Of a stretch of DNA of 64,000 nt, positions 26,081-34,439 are shown piece after piece. Position 1 is the stretch's first letter. Every line of letters starts with the position of its first letter. The notes under the pieces were generated by a model. That model was not told the origin of the DNA and did not search any database. It saw only the letters and a program-made list of their open reading frames with translations. Source of the DNA: [Clostridium] scindens ATCC 35704 (GTDB lineage Bacteria; Bacillota; Clostridia; Lachnospirales; Lachnospiraceae); assembly GCF_004295125.1 (NCBI RefSeq), contig NZ_CP036170.1:1855501-1919500 (forward strand), written 5' to 3'. Both the position numbers and the translations under genes were made by a program.

Positions 26081-26539
26081 TTATTCATCTTCATCTTCAT
26101 ATTCCTGATCCAGCTTCGCCTGCCTTTTCTTCGTATATTCCCCGATAGCCGCAAGGGTCGCGAACATCAGGATAAATATAGAGATTGCAAAGATCAGGGC
26201 TGCATAGCCAGCGTGCGGGATGTCCCGGTATATAAGGGAAGCCAGGAACATCAGGCCGAATATGAGGGTTCCTATCAAGCTTGACAGCAGATAGTTCTTA
26301 AGACCGGGCTTAGAGCTATAGTTCCATAATCCTCTCTTCATACATCCGGCCAGGATTGTGACGCAGCCTGCCAGAAAGGCGACATTTTCCCCGATCAACG
26401 CTCTAAAAGGTACTTGGAAAAATAATGTTTTAGCCGAAATATCGGCCGCAAGGGCAAAGAACAGCACGTAGAAGCCTGCCCGTTCTATTTTTAATAATTC
26501 TAATTCCTGTCGTTCATCAACTATTTTCTTCATATTCAT
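26081..26539 (-). CDS. four-helix membrane protein paired with an XRE regulator
   Basis: A 152-aa integral membrane protein with four predicted transmembrane segments (FYVLFFALAADISA, NVAFLAGCVTILAG, YLLSSLIGTLIFGLMFLA, AALIFAISIFILMFATLAA), a short N-terminal cytoplasmic part (KKIVDERQELELLKIERAG) and an acidic tail EYEDEDE. It resembles the DUF6773/DUF3796 type proteins that commonly sit downstream of small XRE regulators in Firmicutes. Its start overlaps the regulator by 23 nt, indicating translational coupling. The function is not known. Confidence 0.75.
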   Translation of the reverse strand: MNMKKIVDERQELELLKIERAGFYVLFFALAADISAKTLFFQVPFRALIGENVAFLAGCVTILAGCMKRGLWNYSSKPGLKNYLLSSLIGTLIFGLMFLASLIYRDIPHAGYAALIFAISIFILMFATLAAIGEYTKKRQAKLDQEYEDEDE

Positions 26540-26732
26540 CCTCCTCCCAGAATAGGTCGTCTAATGTTACATGCAGAACCTTGCAGATGGCAATGCATAA
26601 TTTTAATGATGGATTGAATTTCCCCGCCTCTATCATGCCGATTGTCTGACGCGTTACGTCTACTTTGGCGGCAAGCATCTCTTGGGACATATCGAGGCTT
26701 AGGCGGGCCATCTTCATTTTTTTATTCTTCAT
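26517..26732 (-). CDS. small XRE-family transcriptional regulator
   Basis: A 71-aa single-domain Cro/CI-type DNA-binding protein with the YozG/YgzD-like pattern: RLSLDMSQEMLAAKVDVTRQ (recognition helix), TIGMIEAGKFNPSLKL and LHVTLDDLFW. It heads a minus-strand group and lies divergent from the ABC importer at 26886, so the 150-bp region between them may hold operators for both. GAGGAGG sits 13 nt before the assigned ATG, so the in-frame Met a few codons later is also possible. Such regulators usually repress their own operon. Confidence 0.88.
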   Translation of the reverse strand: MKNKKMKMARLSLDMSQEMLAAKVDVTRQTIGMIEAGKFNPSLKLCIAICKVLHVTLDDLFWEEDEYEENS

Positions 26733-26885
26733 CCTTTCCCATGCCTCCTCTTGACTATAGAATAATCGGTTCCTTAAAGAATGTCAATTATATTTTACAT
26801 ATTGGTGAATATATTTTGCAATAGTACATTAAGGAAAAAAGAGGTATAATAGAAATTAATCTACTTAAGAAAGAAGGAAAATATT

Positions 26886-27902
26886 ATGAAGAAGAGAAGG
26901 CTGGCCGCATGGCTGATGGTGCTGTGTCTCTGCGCGGCGGCGCTTGGAGGATGCGGTGCAAAGGAAGAGGACAAGAAGGCAGATACGGCCAAAGAAGAGC
27001 AAGCCAAGAAAGATGATAAAGCGAAATCCCAGACTCCGATCAAGGTAGGGGCGCTTAAGGGACCAACGGCTATGGGAATGGCGCAGATGCTGGACGATAA
27101 CCAGTATGAGTTCACGATCTCGGTATCCCCGGATGAGATCGTGCCGATGATAGTCCAGGGACAAGTGGATATTGCCGCGGTTCCAGCGAATCTGGCAGCC
27201 GTCCTGTACCAGAAGACGCAGAAGCAGGTAAACGTGCTGGCAGTCAATACATTAGGCATTCTCTATCTGGTGGAAAATGGGAATAGCATCCAGTCGGTGG
27301 AAGACTTGAAGGGAAAGACGATCTATGCAAGCGGAAAAGGGGCGACGCCGGAGTACGCTCTTAACTCCGTGCTTACCGCGCATGGCATCGATCCTCTAAG
27401 CGATGTAACCATTGAGTACAAGTCCGAGCACGCGGAGGTGGTTGCGGCTCTGGCGGCAGACCCGACGGCAGTAGGACTTCTGCCCCAGCCATTCGTGACT
27501 ACGGCGGTGATGAAGAACGACCAACTAAGGGTTGCCCTGGATCTGAACGAACTGTGGGAAAGCGGAACGGAAGATGGAAGCCGCCTGGTGACAGGCGTTG
27601 CGGTCATTCGCAAGGGATTCCTGGAAGAGCATCCAAAGGAAGTAAAGGCATTTATGGATGCCTACCGGAAGTCAGTGGATTTTGTCAATGAGGATACCCA
27701 GGCAGCGGCAGAGATCATCGGAAACCATGATATCATAGCCAAAGAAGTAGCAGTAAAGGCAATTCCGGAGTGCAGCATCGTATTCGTGGAAGGCAAAGAG
27801 ATGAAGACCATGCTTTCCGGATATTTGAATACCTTGCTTGGGCAGAATCCGGAGACCGTCGGAGGTGCAGTACCGGATGATGACTTCTATTATGCAAGAT
27901 AA
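26886..27902 (+). CDS. ABC importer substrate-binding lipoprotein (SsuA/NMT1-like)
   Basis: Extracytoplasmic solute-binding protein, 338 aa. A signal peptide with lipobox LGGC (Cys near residue 22) is followed by a Lys/Glu-rich linker and a two-lobed domain with family hallmarks: IKVGALKGPTAMGMA, IVQGQVDIAAVPANLAAVL, SVEDLKGKTIYASGKGATPE and GVAVIRKGFLEEHP. This is the superfamily that includes aliphatic sulfonate, nitrate/taurine and pyrimidine-precursor binding proteins. The substrate cannot be read from the sequence. It is co-directional with a cofactor operon, so a precursor or oxyanion is possible, but tungstate is unlikely because a dedicated TupABC lies downstream. A TATAAT at 26845-26850 may be its -10. 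Confidence 0.85.
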   Translation: MKKRRLAAWLMVLCLCAAALGGCGAKEEDKKADTAKEEQAKKDDKAKSQTPIKVGALKGPTAMGMAQMLDDNQYEFTISVSPDEIVPMIVQGQVDIAAVPANLAAVLYQKTQKQVNVLAVNTLGILYLVENGNSIQSVEDLKGKTIYASGKGATPEYALNSVLTAHGIDPLSDVTIEYKSEHAEVVAALAADPTAVGLLPQPFVTTAVMKNDQLRVALDLNELWESGTEDGSRLVTGVAVIRKGFLEEHPKEVKAFMDAYRKSVDFVNEDTQAAAEIIGNHDIIAKEVAVKAIPECSIVFVEGKEMKTMLSGYLNTLLGQNPETVGGAVPDDDFYYAR

Positions 27903-28668
27903 GAAGAACATACATTCCAGAAGTTCCAGGATAACCGTCCGGATCATGGCGGTGGCTTTCTGGCTGCTGGTTTGGCAGATTGGCAGCATGTGGCTGGGCC
28001 AGGAGATTCTCCTGGCCTCGCCTGTATCCGTGGTCCGGAAGTTATCCGACCTGCTGGTGACGCAAGAATTCTGGAAGTCCGTCTGGTTCAGTTTTGGAAG
28101 GATTATAGGAGGATTCTTAAGCGCTCTGGCGATCGGGACCCTTCTGGCAATCCTGTCTTATCGCTTTGGGTGGGTGAAGATCCTGTTCCATCCGCTGGTA
28201 ACCGCCGTGAAATCTACACCGGTAGCATCGTTCATCATCTTATGCCTGATATGGATACCCTCCAGGAATCTGGCGGTATTTATCTCGTTCTTGATCGTCT
28301 TTCCTGTGATTTATGCAAATCTGCTGGAAGGACTCCAGAGGACGGACGAACAACTGCTGGAAATGGCCGATGTATTTTCCATTGGGAAGGTAAAGCGGGC
28401 GCTGTATATCTATCTGCCCCAGGTGCTGCCTTATCTGCTGACTGCCTGCAGCCTTGGCCTCGGACTTTGCTGGAAGGCCGGGACGGCAGCGGAAGTGATT
28501 GGCGTGCCGGAAGGCTCTATTGGAGAGAAACTGTACCACGCCAAGATCTACCTGAATACGCCGGATCTGTTTGCCTGGACCCTGGTAATCATTACGATCA
28601 GCTTCTTGTTTGAAAAGTGCTTCCTGTGGGGATTGGGCAGAATTATCCAGTGGATAGAGAGGACATAG
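27877..28668 (+). CDS. ABC importer permease (SsuC/TauC-like)
   Basis: Inner-membrane permease partner of the preceding binding protein, 263 aa from ATG 27877, which has GGAGGTG at 27861-27867. Its first codons overlap the binding-protein gene by 26 nt, implying translational coupling. It has about six hydrophobic segments, the N-terminal LLVWQIGSMWLGQEILLASP pattern and PSRNLAVFISF typical of the SsuC group, and a coupling loop (LEMADVFSIGKVKRALYIYL). GTAAEVIGVPEGSIGEKLY near the C-terminus is characteristic of the family. Confidence 0.88.
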   Translation: MMTSIMQDKKNIHSRSSRITVRIMAVAFWLLVWQIGSMWLGQEILLASPVSVVRKLSDLLVTQEFWKSVWFSFGRIIGGFLSALAIGTLLAILSYRFGWVKILFHPLVTAVKSTPVASFIILCLIWIPSRNLAVFISFLIVFPVIYANLLEGLQRTDEQLLEMADVFSIGKVKRALYIYLPQVLPYLLTACSLGLGLCWKAGTAAEVIGVPEGSIGEKLYHAKIYLNTPDLFAWTLVIITISFLFEKCFLWGLGRIIQWIERT

Positions 28669-28669
28669 A

Positions 28670-29245
28670 ATGATGGATATTATTGTAGACAATGTAAGCA
28701 AGTCTTACGGAGAGCAGGTGGTTCTTAAGAAGCTGACAGTCCGATTCCCGGAGGAAAAGATCTCCTGCATCATGGGCCCGTCCGGGTGCGGAAAGACTAC
28801 GCTTATGCGGATTCTTCTTGGATTGGAACGTGCGGATGAAGGGCGGGTAGAAGGCGTACCTTACGGAAAGATAAGCGCCGTATTCCAGGAAGACAGGCTA
28901 TGCGAGAATGTAAGCGCCATCCGGAATCTGAAACTTGTGTCAGAGAAAGACGAAGCGGAACTACGCCGCGAGATGGAGGCGCTACGGCTTGGGGAAGCAT
29001 TTGGAAAGCCTGTGCGGGAACTGAGCGGAGGGATGAAGCGCAGGGTAGCGATCCTGCGGGCGCTTCTGGCGCCGTGCGGCTGCATCATGATGGATGAGCC
29101 GTTAAAGGGGCTGGATGAAGAGACGAAGATCGTTACTGCAGGCTATATCCGTAAGAATGCAAAAGAAAAGACCCTGATCGTCATCACGCATGACAGGCAG
29201 GATCTGGAACTTCTGGGGGCAGACAAATTGCTGACTCTTGCGTAG
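28670..29245 (+). CDS. ABC importer ATP-binding protein (SsuB/TauB-like, short)
   Basis: ATPase of the same importer: Walker A GPSGCGKTT, Q-loop VFQEDRLCENVS, signature LSGGMKRRVAILRAL, Walker B GCIMMDEPLKGLDEET and H-loop ITHDRQDL. At 191 aa it is distinctly shorter than the usual 240-260; the region after the H-loop ends almost at once (ELLGADKLLTLA), so it lacks any C-terminal regulatory part. All nucleotide-binding motifs are intact, so it should be active. The gene starts 1 nt after the permease stop. Confidence 0.88.
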   Translation: MMDIIVDNVSKSYGEQVVLKKLTVRFPEEKISCIMGPSGCGKTTLMRILLGLERADEGRVEGVPYGKISAVFQEDRLCENVSAIRNLKLVSEKDEAELRREMEALRLGEAFGKPVRELSGGMKRRVAILRALLAPCGCIMMDEPLKGLDEETKIVTAGYIRKNAKEKTLIVITHDRQDLELLGADKLLTLA

Positions 29246-29375
29246 GGAGGAAGAAAAAGAGGAGTTAAAGGCAAGCGGATTTAAAAGCATTCCGGCGGAA
29301 GCGGGCGAACTGTACGTGCCGGAAAGAGGCGTCTCGGTATCCGAGAATAATAAGCCCATAGAAAGGAGGAAATTT

Positions 29376-29879
29376 ATGGAAGATTATAAATGGAAAACAG
29401 CGGTCATTACCTTAAGCGACAAGGGCTACAGGGGAGAAAGAGAGGATAAAAGCGGTCCGCTGATCTGCGAGATGCTGCCGGAAGATTCCTACAGTATCGA
29501 GGAGACATTGCTGCTCCCGGATGAGCAGGAGATGATCGAGAAGGAACTGATCCGTCTGTGCGACGATTCCCATATGGATCTGATACTCACTACGGGGGGA
29601 ACCGGATTTGCCCAGCGGGACTGTACGCCGGAAGCTACCTTGCATGTGGCTACGAGGAATGCGCAGGGAATTGCCGATGCCATGCGCTACTGCTCCCTTC
29701 AAGTCACTCCGCGCGCCATGCTAAGCCGGGGCGTATCGGTGATCCGGGGAAAGACGCTGATCATCAATCTTCCGGGCAGCACGAAGGCTGTTAGGGAAAA
29801 TCTCTCATTCATCCTGTCCTCTTTGGAGCACGGGCTTGGCATCCTTACAGGAAGGGATGGAGAATGCGGAGGTGCATAG
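29376..29879 (+). CDS. mogA: molybdopterin adenylyltransferase MogA/MoaB family
   Basis: Adenylates molybdopterin ahead of metal insertion. The 167-aa protein is one MoCF_biosynth domain: AVITLSDKGYRGEREDKSGP, DLILTTGGTGFAQRDCTPEA and NLPGSTKAVRENL. ATG 29376 is chosen because AAAGGAGG lies just before it. The frame is open upstream to 29238 without a site, and those 46 codons do not resemble the family's N-terminus. It is the first cofactor gene of the region and is followed by the MOSC-ThiF fusion 1 nt after its stop. Confidence 0.93.
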   Translation: MEDYKWKTAVITLSDKGYRGEREDKSGPLICEMLPEDSYSIEETLLLPDEQEMIEKELIRLCDDSHMDLILTTGGTGFAQRDCTPEATLHVATRNAQGIADAMRYCSLQVTPRAMLSRGVSVIRGKTLIINLPGSTKAVRENLSFILSSLEHGLGILTGRDGECGGA

Positions 29880-29880
29880 A

Positions 29881-31047
29881 ATGAATGCAGGAAGAATAAG
29901 CAGGATTCAGGTATTTGAAGCGAAGAATATGCCGGGAAGGCAGGAAGCCGCTGTGCGTGTCGTCAGAAACGGCGGGATCGAAGGAGACCGGCATTGTATG
30001 GATCAGGAAAAGCAGATCAGCATTATGTGGGAAGATGCCAGCCGCTTTGTAGAAGAGGAAGAGATAAAAGGACTATGCTTTTCCAGGATTAAGGCGAATC
30101 TGATGATCGAGGGCCGGATGAGGCTTGAAGTGGGTGACAAAATCCGCGCAGGCAGCGCCCTGCTTCTGATTACTGATAGGAAAGGGACTTGCTTTGACGA
30201 ATGCGGGCGGTACAAGACAGGAATGGATTGTATGCTGAAGGACTGCTGCTGGTTCGCCACAGCGCTTGAGGACGGGGAGATCCGTGCGGGCGACTTGCTG
30301 ACTAAGACAGGAAGCCAGGAATATGACTGGCAGCGCTATGAAAGGCAGATGATGGTTCCGGGGATGGGAAGAGAGGCCCAGGAGAGGCTTGAGAAGGCGT
30401 CCGTCCTGGTGGTGGGAGCCGGCGGGCTTGGATGCCCGGTACTGACCACGCTGGCGGAGGCTGGCGTGGGGCGGATCGGAATCATGGACGGGGACGTGGT
30501 GGAACGGTCGAATCTGAACCGTCAGTATCTGTACACCCCTTCCGATATCGGAAAGAAGAAGGCGGTCTGCGCCGGAGCATGGCTTAAGCGGTTCCGGCCG
30601 GATATCGAACTTGAGGCATGGGAGGAACGGCTGACCCGGGAGAATGGGAAAAGAATCGTATCTTCGTTTGACCTGGTCATCTGCGCGGTGGATAAGGTCA
30701 AGACCCGCCTGCTGATCAACCGGCTGGCAAAAGAAGCCGGGAAGCCCCTGATTGACGGAGCCATCGACGGACACTATGGGACGGTGACCGCCGTGACCGG
30801 AAGGCAGGATCCCTGCCTGGCCTGTATGAATCCGGAGGGGAAAGAACCGGTACATATAAGCAGTTCCCTGGGAACCACCACGATGATCGTCGGAGCGTTG
30901 GAGGCCCAGCTTGCGGTGGCATATCTGGCTGGTCAGAAGCGCAAGGGAGGCAGCGTGCTAAGTTACGATGGAATCTATGGAACCGTGGAGGAAATCCCGG
31001 TATTTAAGAATCCCTCATGTCCAATATGCGGAGGAGATGACTGTTAA
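29881..31047 (+). CDS. MOSC domain fused to a MoeB/ThiF E1-like adenylyltransferase
   Basis: A 388-aa two-domain protein. Residues 1-140 are a MOSC-type beta domain (NGGIEGDRHCMD, FSRIKANLMIEG, KGTCFDECGRYKTGMDCML), a fold that binds molybdenum cofactor sulfur. Residues 145-388 are an E1-like enzyme: RYERQMMVPGMG, ADP-binding VVVGAGGLGCPV, DxDxVxxSNLNRQ-type DGDVVERSNLNRQYLY, and zinc Cys pairs CLACM and CPICGGDDC. The E1 part should adenylate the C-terminal Gly-Gly of the MoaD-like protein at 33676. MOSC-E1 fusion is not the usual separate-gene arrangement. ATG 29881 has GGAGGTG. Confidence 0.88.
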   Translation: MNAGRISRIQVFEAKNMPGRQEAAVRVVRNGGIEGDRHCMDQEKQISIMWEDASRFVEEEEIKGLCFSRIKANLMIEGRMRLEVGDKIRAGSALLLITDRKGTCFDECGRYKTGMDCMLKDCCWFATALEDGEIRAGDLLTKTGSQEYDWQRYERQMMVPGMGREAQERLEKASVLVVGAGGLGCPVLTTLAEAGVGRIGIMDGDVVERSNLNRQYLYTPSDIGKKKAVCAGAWLKRFRPDIELEAWEERLTRENGKRIVSSFDLVICAVDKVKTRLLINRLAKEAGKPLIDGAIDGHYGTVTAVTGRQDPCLACMNPEGKEPVHISSSLGTTTMIVGALEAQLAVAYLAGQKRKGGSVLSYDGIYGTVEEIPVFKNPSCPICGGDDC

Positions 31048-31164
31048 TTTGATAAATAATTAACATGATTGGACGGGCAGATGAAATAATTAATGATAAT
31101 TTATGGAAATTTGTGGTATTATCAGTTATTTTATATTATAATGAGTACTAGAACAAGTAAATAA

Positions 31165-31270
31165 ACTCCGAGTCCCGGATTTCTGACGTATGGAAGCCGA
31201 TAAGCATACGGGAAGGCGGGACCAATGGGTAGCGCGGGTAACGGTGCTGCCTGCCTGATTGCGAAGGAGT
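31165..31270 (+). ncRNA. predicted Moco/Tuco riboswitch
   Basis: The leader folds into a nested multi-stem RNA. ACTCC (31165-31169) pairs with GGAGT (31266-31270), GTCCCG (31172-31177) with CGGGAC (31217-31222), CGTATG (31187-31192) with CATACG (31205-31210), and GGGTAGC pairs with GCTGCCT further on. CTCCGAGTCCCGG at the start and GGGAAGGCGG in the middle fit the Moco RNA motif as I recall it. It sits directly before the tungsten-type AOR operon with a terminator overlapping its closing stem, as expected for a cofactor-sensing switch. TATAAT at 31137-31142 is a likely -10. Confidence 0.75.
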
Positions 31271-31304
31271 CCATTATTATGCGGGGCATGATAATGGATT
31301 TTTC
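31270..31304 (+). terminator. terminator of the Moco/Tuco leader
   Basis: TCCATTATTATG (31270-31281) pairs with CATGATAATGGA (31287-31298, one G-U) and is followed by TTTTTC. Its first base is shared with the closing stem of the upstream RNA, so the two folds can compete. Confidence 0.85.
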
Positions 31305-31329
31305 TATGTAGAGAAGGAGGTATTGGCTA

Positions 31330-31809
31330 ATGGGTAAGCAGTTATTAATTAAGCCCGAAAAATGCCTGGGATGCAGAACCTGCGAACTGGTCTGCTCTTT
31401 CGGGCACAATGGAGCATTCAATCCAAGATTTGCCAACGTCAGCGTAATGGCCTATGAGGAGGCAGCCATTAGCGTGCCGATGATGTGCATGCAGTGCGAA
31501 GAGCCCTGCTGCATGGAAGTCTGTCCGGTGGGCGCTATATTCAGAGACGAGAAGGATGCTGTTATTATCAATCCGGATAAGTGTATCGGATGCAAGATGT
31601 GCATGAACGCATGTCCTCTCGGCAATATCGGGTTTAATACAGAGAGAAGGCAGGTACATAAGTGCGATTTGTGCGGCGGAGACCCCAAATGTGCCAAGTT
31701 CTGTCCGACAGGAGCCATCTCTTACGAGGATCCGGAAGAGGGAATCGACAGAAAGCGTGCGGTTGCCGACCACTTTAAAGATGTGTTTGGAGAGGAGGCA
31801 AAAGCATGA
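31330..31809 (+). CDS. four-cluster ferredoxin subunit for the AOR (WOR small subunit type)
   Basis: A 159-aa DmsB/HycB-like electron-transfer subunit with four cysteine groups: [35 protein letters not shown] and [14 protein letters not shown], enough for four [4Fe-4S] clusters. It has no signal peptide, so it acts in the cytoplasm. Its stop overlaps the start of the aldehyde oxidoreductase gene (ATGATG), indicating a stoichiometric partner that takes electrons from the tungsten site. The start follows AAGGAGG after the riboswitch terminator. Confidence 0.93.
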   Translation: MGKQLLIKPEKCLGCRTCELVCSFGHNGAFNPRFANVSVMAYEEAAISVPMMCMQCEEPCCMEVCPVGAIFRDEKDAVIINPDKCIGCKMCMNACPLGNIGFNTERRQVHKCDLCGGDPKCAKFCPTGAISYEDPEEGIDRKRAVADHFKDVFGEEAKA

Positions 31810-33608
31810 TGTATGGATATATGGGACAGATCATCAGAGTAAATCTATCGAACGGCAGTATAACAAAAGAGCCGCTGAATATGAAGTCTGCACAGGATTT
31901 CGTAGGCGCAAGAGGGCTGGGAACGAAATATTTCTGTGATGAGGTGGATCCTCAGACAGACCCGCTTGGACCGGACAACAAACTGATATTTATGACAGGC
32001 CCGCTTACCGGAACCGCGGCATCCTGCAGCGGCCGTTTTGAGGTCGTGGCAAAAGCGCCGCTTACCGGAACCATAGGCGCTGCCAATTCCGGCGGACATT
32101 TCGGGCCAGAACTGAAGTATGCAGGCTATGACGGCATCATCTTTGAAGGCGTAAGCGATCATCCGGTCTATCTGTATATCAATGACGATACGGTAGAGTT
32201 AAGAGATGCGCAGGAACTGTGGGGAAAGACGGTATATGATACGACAGACGAGTTGAACAAGGCCTGCGGATCTTCCTTCCGGATCTCCTGCATCGGGCCT
32301 ACAGGCGAGAACCTGTGCCTGTACGCGGGCGTTATGAACGACAAGCACCGCGCGGCAGGAAGAGGCGGCATGGGAGCGGTTATGGGAAGCAAGAAGCTTA
32401 AGGCAGTGGCGGTAAAGGGGACGAAGTCCATCTACGTTGCAAGGCCGGAAGGCTTCATGGATGCCATTGAAAACGCCAGGAAGGTACTGAAAGCACATCC
32501 GGTTACCGGCGAAGGCCTGGGCGCATATGGAACGGAGATCCTGGTCAACATTATCAATGAGTCGGGAGCGCTGCCGCTGCGCAATGGGCGTGACGGTTCC
32601 TTGTATGCGGATGCGGATAACATATCCGGCGAGACGCTGGCAGAAAAATATCTGGTTCGAAACAAAGGATGCTTTGGATGCTGTATCGGATGCGGGCGTA
32701 TCGTAGACATCCCGGACGGACCGTTCAAGTCCAGGGGAGAGGGCCCCGAGTATGAGGCAGGCTGGTCCTTTGGCGCAGACTGTGGCATCGATGATCTGGA
32801 GGCGGTGTGCAAGGCCAACTTCATCTGCAATGAATATGGATTCGATCCGATCACGCTTGGCTCCACCATTGCCTGCGCGATGGAATTGTTCGAGGCAGGA
32901 TACCTCACAGAAGAGGACACTGGCGGCATCCCGATCCGGTTCGGGGATGCGGCGACGATGGTAAGACTGGCGGAGATGACAGGAAAGAATGAAGGATTCG
33001 GCGCACAGCTGGCTATGGGCTCTTACCGGCTGGCAGAAAGATATGGCCATCCAGAACTTTCCATGTCCGTAAAGAAACAGGAGATGCCGGCCTATGACGG
33101 ACGCGCGATGCAGGGAATCGGCCTTGAATATGCGACCTCCAACCGTGGCGGCTGCCATGTGCGTGGCTATATGACGTCTCCGGAAGTCCTGGGGCTTCCG
33201 GTTAAGATGGATCCGCTGGTAACAGAAGGAAAGGCCTCTATGCTGAAGGTATTCCAGGATCTTACCGCACTGATCGATTCTGTAGGAATCTGCCTGTTCA
33301 CCTCATTTGCCATCGGACTGCCAGAAGTAGCGGCGCAGTACCGGGAGGCAGTAGGAAGCGATGAATCGGATGCGGATATCCTGCTGAAGGGCGAGCGTGT
33401 CTGGAACCTTGAGAAGAAGTTCAACATCGCGGCCGGCGTGGAGAAGGATACCCTGCCGCCGAGGCTTCTTAGGGAGCATCTGCCGGAAGGGCCTGCCAAG
33501 GGTAAGGTGAATGACCTCTACACAATGCTGGCAGAGTATTATCAGGTTAGAGGATGGGATGCAGAAGGCGTTCCGACACCAGATAAAGAAAAGGAATTGG
33601 GATTATAG
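31806..33608 (+). CDS. aor: tungsten-type aldehyde:ferredoxin oxidoreductase
   Basis: Catalytic subunit, 600 aa, expected to oxidise aldehydes to carboxylic acids with a bis-pyranopterin tungsten cofactor. N-terminal pterin-binding domain: [55 protein letters not shown]. The [4Fe-4S] ligands Cys289, Cys292, Cys296 (CFGCCIGCG) and Cys496 (GICLFTSF) have the same spacing as in archaeal [20 protein letters not shown] is the family hallmark. Next to tupABC, tungsten is the more likely metal; the aldehyde substrate is unknown. A strong 9-bp hairpin follows the stop. Confidence 0.95.
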   Translation: MMYGYMGQIIRVNLSNGSITKEPLNMKSAQDFVGARGLGTKYFCDEVDPQTDPLGPDNKLIFMTGPLTGTAASCSGRFEVVAKAPLTGTIGAANSGGHFGPELKYAGYDGIIFEGVSDHPVYLYINDDTVELRDAQELWGKTVYDTTDELNKACGSSFRISCIGPTGENLCLYAGVMNDKHRAAGRGGMGAVMGSKKLKAVAVKGTKSIYVARPEGFMDAIENARKVLKAHPVTGEGLGAYGTEILVNIINESGALPLRNGRDGSLYADADNISGETLAEKYLVRNKGCFGCCIGCGRIVDIPDGPFKSRGEGPEYEAGWSFGADCGIDDLEAVCKANFICNEYGFDPITLGSTIACAMELFEAGYLTEEDTGGIPIRFGDAATMVRLAEMTGKNEGFGAQLAMGSYRLAERYGHPELSMSVKKQEMPAYDGRAMQGIGLEYATSNRGGCHVRGYMTSPEVLGLPVKMDPLVTEGKASMLKVFQDLTALIDSVGICLFTSFAIGLPEVAAQYREAVGSDESDADILLKGERVWNLEKKFNIAAGVEKDTLPPRLLREHLPEGPAKGKVNDLYTMLAEYYQVRGWDAEGVPTPDKEKELGL

Positions 33609-33631
33609 AACGGAATCATGAATCATAAATT

Positions 33632-33655
33632 GCGGCAGGGCAGCGCCCCTGCCGC
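33632..33655 (+). promoter_or_regulatory. strong mRNA hairpin between aor and the moaD-like gene
   Basis: GCGGCAGGG (33632-33640) pairs perfectly with CCCTGCCGC (33647-33655) around a 6-nt loop. There is no T tract, so it is more likely a 3' stabiliser or processing element of the upstream message than a terminator. Confidence 0.6.
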
Positions 33656-33675
33656 AGGCAAAAGGAGATGAAGCA

Positions 33676-33951
33676 ATGCAGATCAAGTTTTTTGCTTATC
33701 TCAGAGATTATACCGGCTGCAAGACGACGGATTTCCCCTATGAGGAAGATCTTTATCATCTGGCGCATTCCTTATGCGACGTTTACGGGGATAGGCTGAG
33801 GAAAAAGATGCTTACGCCGGATGGGGAAGATCTGGGAGAAGAGATTATTATCCTGGTCAACGGAAGGCATGTGGCGCACCTGGGAGGCATCCATGCGAAG
33901 CTTCTTCCCGGCGATGTGGTATCGATCTTTCCGGTCGTGGCAGGCGGTTAA
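33676..33951 (+). CDS. MoaD/ThiS-like sulfur-carrier protein
   Basis: A 91-aa ubiquitin-fold protein ending in FPVVAGG, the Gly-Gly that is adenylated and thiocarboxylated in MoaD and ThiS. IIILVNGRHVAHLGGIHAKL and LLPGDVVSIFP are typical of the AOR-associated MoaD group. The MOSC-ThiF protein at 29881 is its likely activating enzyme. It probably supplies the dithiolene sulfur of the pterin cofactor; no MoaE partner is present nearby. SD AAAGGAGATG precedes the ATG. Confidence 0.9.
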   Translation: MQIKFFAYLRDYTGCKTTDFPYEEDLYHLAHSLCDVYGDRLRKKMLTPDGEDLGEEIIILVNGRHVAHLGGIHAKLLPGDVVSIFPVVAGG

Positions 33952-33953
33952 AG

Positions 33954-34439
33954 GTGGTGGAATTGTTGGAAGTTTCCAAAGAAAGTATTGAGAGGATTAT
34001 TCATTCCTATGAATGCAGCCAGAGATATGCGCTGGCTATCATGCAGGATATGCAGAGGACTTACCAGTATGTGCCAAGGGAAGGCTTAGAGGCCTTGGCC
34101 GAATATCTGGGGTGTCCGGTATCGGCGCTGTATGCCATGGCGACGTTTTACAAGGCATTGAGTCTGGTGCCAAAAGGCGAGCATACCATCAAATGCTGCG
34201 ATGGTACGGCGTGCCATATCCGCGGCGCATCTACACTGATTGACGGGATAGAGAGAGAATTGGGCATCAGACCCGGCGAGACGACGAAGGACGGGCTGTT
34301 TTCCTTCGAGACGGTGAACTGCCTTGGCTCCTGCGCGCTGGCGCCGGTGCTGGTGGTGGATGACGTCTATTATGGGAAAGTGACGCTGGAGAAACTAAGA
34401 GAGATTATCGAGGATGTCCGGAAAGGTGGTGCTGCATAG
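33954..34439 (+). CDS. NuoE-like [2Fe-2S] subunit
   Basis: A 161-aa thioredoxin-fold [2Fe-2S] protein of the NuoE/HydC/BfuC type. After an N-terminal helical segment (YALAIMQDMQRTYQYVPREG, LYAMATFYKALSL) the cluster ligands are in CDGTACHIRGA and NCLGSCALAPV. Expected to pair with the NuoF-like flavoprotein that follows directly. The start may be GTG 33954 or GTG 33957, with TTG codons just after, so a few N-terminal residues are uncertain; AAGGTGGTGG overlaps the start. Confidence 0.93.
   Translation: MVELLEVSKESIERIIHSYECSQRYALAIMQDMQRTYQYVPREGLEALAEYLGCPVSALYAMATFYKALSLVPKGEHTIKCCDGTACHIRGASTLIDGIERELGIRPGETTKDGLFSFETVNCLGSCALAPVLVVDDVYYGKVTLEKLREIIEDVRKGGAA

Noticed and set aside
32199-33158. 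Minus-strand open frame of 319 codons opposite the AOR gene
   Set aside because: Shadow of the conserved AOR core; GC-rich codon positions create spurious open frames here.
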